A stretch of 57,136 nucleotides of DNA. Origin: Phycisphaerales bacterium. Its GTDB lineage: Bacteria > Planctomycetota > Phycisphaerae > Phycisphaerales > UBA1924. This document shows, piece after piece, positions 55,452 through 57,136 of the stretch (positions within the stretch are counted from its first letter, which is position 1; every line of letters starts with the position of its first letter). The notes below the pieces were generated by a model. That model saw nothing but the letters and a program-made list of their open reading frames with translations. It was not told the origin of the DNA and did no database searches. Location: the NCBI GenBank assembly GCA_020853975.1, contig JADYXW010000012.1, positions 1 to 57,136 of the forward strand, given 5' to 3'. Both the position numbers and the translations under genes were made by a program.

Positions 55452-57136
55452 ATGACCCCAACACCCCGTCTCATCGTCCTCGCACTCGTCGCCGGCGCCA
55501 CGCTCTCGCTCCCCGCCTTCGCAGAGCCCGACGCTTCCGGCTTCACCGCCGTGATCGACGGCAAGGAGACCCCCGCCCCCGACCTCTCCATGGGCGACCC
55601 CTCCGTGGTGCAGGCCATCATCACCGAAGGCCGCGACCGCAACCAGGTCATGCAGCACCTGAGGCACCTCACGCAGAACATCGGCCCGCGCCTCACCGGC
55701 TCCACCCGCGCCCTCACCGCCAACGAGTGGTGCAAGGCCCAGTACGAGTCCTGGGGTCTCTCCAACCCCCACCTCGAAAAGTGGGGCGAGATCGCCGTCC
55801 GCTTCGACCGTGGCCCCTCCACCGGCCGCGTCCTTCAGCCCCGCGAAGAAAAGGACGACGAAGGCAACGTCACTACTACCTTCGACCCTATCCGCGACCT
55901 CGAGTTCTCCACCTCGTCGTGGACCTTCGGCACCGACGGTCCCCTCCGTGCCAAGATCGTGAAGGAGCCCACCACCCCCGAAGACTTCGAGAAGGCCAAG
56001 GACTCGCTCACCGGCGCCTGGGTCCTCATCGGGCCCAGCCAGCGCGTGGGCGTCCGCGGCTTCCGCGGCGCCGTCTCCGCCCGCTACGAGATCCGCAAGG
56101 CCGCCGCCAAGAAGGCCGCCGAAGGCGTCGACCCCGCCTCCATGTCCGTCCAGGAGCGCGTCGCCCTCCTCCCCGTCGCCGGCTACATCTCCACCAGCCG
56201 CGACGAGCGAGTCTGGACCGGGGGCGTCAACGGCTGGCGCGAGCTCAACCTCGATGAGCTCCCCAAGGCCCCCCACGCCATCATCCGGGGCAGCGACTAC
56301 GACTTCATCAACTCCCGCATCGCCGACGGCGAGTCCATCCACGTCGAGTTCAACCTCCAGCACACCCTCACCCCCGGCCCCATCGACTGCTACAACACCA
56401 TCGCCGAGATCCCCGGCACCACCTGGCCCGAGCAGGTCGTCATCATCGGCGCCCACCTCGATTCATGGGACGGCCCCGGTTCCCAGGGCACCACCGACAA
56501 CGGCACGGGCTCTTCCGTCACCCTCGAAGCCGCCCGCATCCTCATGGCCGTCGGTGCCAAGCCCAAGCGCACCATCCGCTTCATCAACTTCACGGGCGAA
56601 GAGCAGGGCCTCCTGGGCTCCAAGGGCTACGTCGACCTCCACAAGGACGAGATGCCAAACGTCTCCTGCACCTTCGTCGACGATGGCGGCACCAACTACG
56701 AGGGCGGCCTTGGCGCCCCCGCCAAGATGGTCGAGATGCTCGCCGCCGCCACCGCCCCCGTCAACAACGTCTTCTATTCCGAGACGGACAAGAAGTTCCT
56801 CAACGTCAACGTCCACACGCTGAAGCGCCGCATGCCCGCCTCCGGCGGCTCGGACCACTCATCCTTCAACGCCTTGGGAGTCCCCGGCTTCTTCTGGGAT
56901 GAAGTCGGCCGCGCGGACTACGGCTATGGCTGGCACACCCAGAACGACAAGCTCGACCTCGCCATCGAGGAATACCTCCGCCAGTCCTCCACGTGCGCCG
57001 CGGTCACGGCCTACCGCCTCGCCTGCGCCGACACCCTGCTGCCGCGCCCCGGCCCCGAAGACAAGGACGAAGAATCCGAAAACACCCCCGCCCGCGCCCC
57101 GCGCGAAGGCCGCAACAGGCCCAGGCAGCAGGGGGA
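55452..57136 (+). CDS. M28-family zinc aminopeptidase/carboxypeptidase, cut by window edge
   Basis: About 561 codons visible with the stop outside. Signal peptide MTPTPRLIVLALVAGATLS. The N-terminal part includes MQHLRHLTQNIGPRLTGSTR, followed by a PA-type inserted domain (about 140-270). The peptidase core has zinc ligands in IIGAHLDSWDGPGSQGTTDN (His, Asp), the acid pair in FTGEEQGLLGSKGYVD, Asp in TFVDDGGTN, and His in GGSDHSSFNALGVPGFFWDE. All M28 metal residues are present. It would trim peptides outside the cytoplasm. The visible end is charged and Pro/Arg-rich (from about 540), so the stop is probably near. Confidence 0.93.
   Translation, partial: MTPTPRLIVLALVAGATLSLPAFAEPDASGFTAVIDGKETPAPDLSMGDPSVVQAIITEGRDRNQVMQHLRHLTQNIGPRLTGSTRALTANEWCKAQYESWGLSNPHLEKWGEIAVRFDRGPSTGRVLQPREEKDDEGNVTTTFDPIRDLEFSTSSWTFGTDGPLRAKIVKEPTTPEDFEKAKDSLTGAWVLIGPSQRVGVRGFRGAVSARYEIRKAAAKKAAEGVDPASMSVQERVALLPVAGYISTSRDERVWTGGVNGWRELNLDELPKAPHAIIRGSDYDFINSRIADGESIHVEFNLQHTLTPGPIDCYNTIAEIPGTTWPEQVVIIGAHLDSWDGPGSQGTTDNGTGSSVTLEAARILMAVGAKPKRTIRFINFTGEEQGLLGSKGYVDLHKDEMPNVSCTFVDDGGTNYEGGLGAPAKMVEMLAAATAPVNNVFYSETDKKFLNVNVHTLKRRMPASGGSDHSSFNALGVPGFFWDEVGRADYGYGWHTQNDKLDLAIEEYLRQSSTCAAVTAYRLACADTLLPRPGPEDKDEESENTPARAPREGRNRPRQQG

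Overview
The window is GC-rich and densely coded. It looks like a chromosomal segment of a planctomycete, most likely of the Phycisphaerae/Phycisphaerales. This is inferred from gene content and protein style, not from a marker gene: a clade II nitrous oxide reductase cluster, a CusAB system with inserted heavy-metal-binding domains, very short planctomycete-type omega (RpoZ), a long operon of ExbB/ExbD and von Willebrand A genes with large Ala/Pro-rich proteins, and genes for lipid A and outer-membrane biogenesis. Most genes are packed into operons with 4-base stop/start overlaps (ATGA, GTGA, TTGA), and non-ATG starts are common.

Layout. 1-5447 (minus): copper/silver-type tripartite efflux operon (Cys-rich small protein, YHS/SnoaL-like protein, TolC-like, CusB-like, CusA-like cut by the window edge). 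5674-6408: cytochrome b561-like gene. 6409-8161: no intact gene; it holds debris of a second metal-resistance locus (two Tat-signal stubs, the C-terminal third of a copper P-type ATPase, and two G-tract dyads resembling CsoR/RcnR-family operators). 8162-10907: a 2-oxoadipate dioxygenase/decarboxylase (HglS/YdcJ family) followed by a D-2-hydroxyacid dehydrogenase. 11045-13219: katG behind a PerR-like box. 13220-14157: gene debris (one WD40 blade) and a regulatory dyad. 14158-21695: nosC-Z-B-D-F-Y-L, then an Rrf2 regulator and a decayed tandem copy of it. 22509-25362: xylulokinase and a xylose-isomerase-like protein. 25393-29432: Skp-like chaperone, lipB, lpxA, a metallo-beta-lactamase-fold protein, an outer-membrane barrel. 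29462-30161: a fused CheY/CheB remnant downstream of tRNA-Ser(CGA). 30499-36142: AbgT transporter, coaC, rpoZ, small conserved proteins, frr, pyrH. 36301-46660: eight-gene vWA/ExbB/ExbD/ExbD/TPR operon. 46663-57136: hutU, a membrane TPR protein, a glyoxalase-II-like hydrolase, a secretin with a TPR lipoprotein, trigger factor, and an M28 peptidase cut by the right edge.

How the parts fit. Copper links the left part: the efflux operon exports Cu/Ag, and the nos cluster needs copper for NosZ, delivered by NosL and the NosDFY complex. KatG with a peroxide-type operator, an Rrf2 regulator and the denitrification-terminal reductase suggest life at an oxic/anoxic boundary. The most novel unit is the 36301-46660 operon, whose subunit list suggests an uncharacterised proton-motive-force-driven envelope machine with a vWA component and large periplasmic or cytoplasmic repeat proteins.
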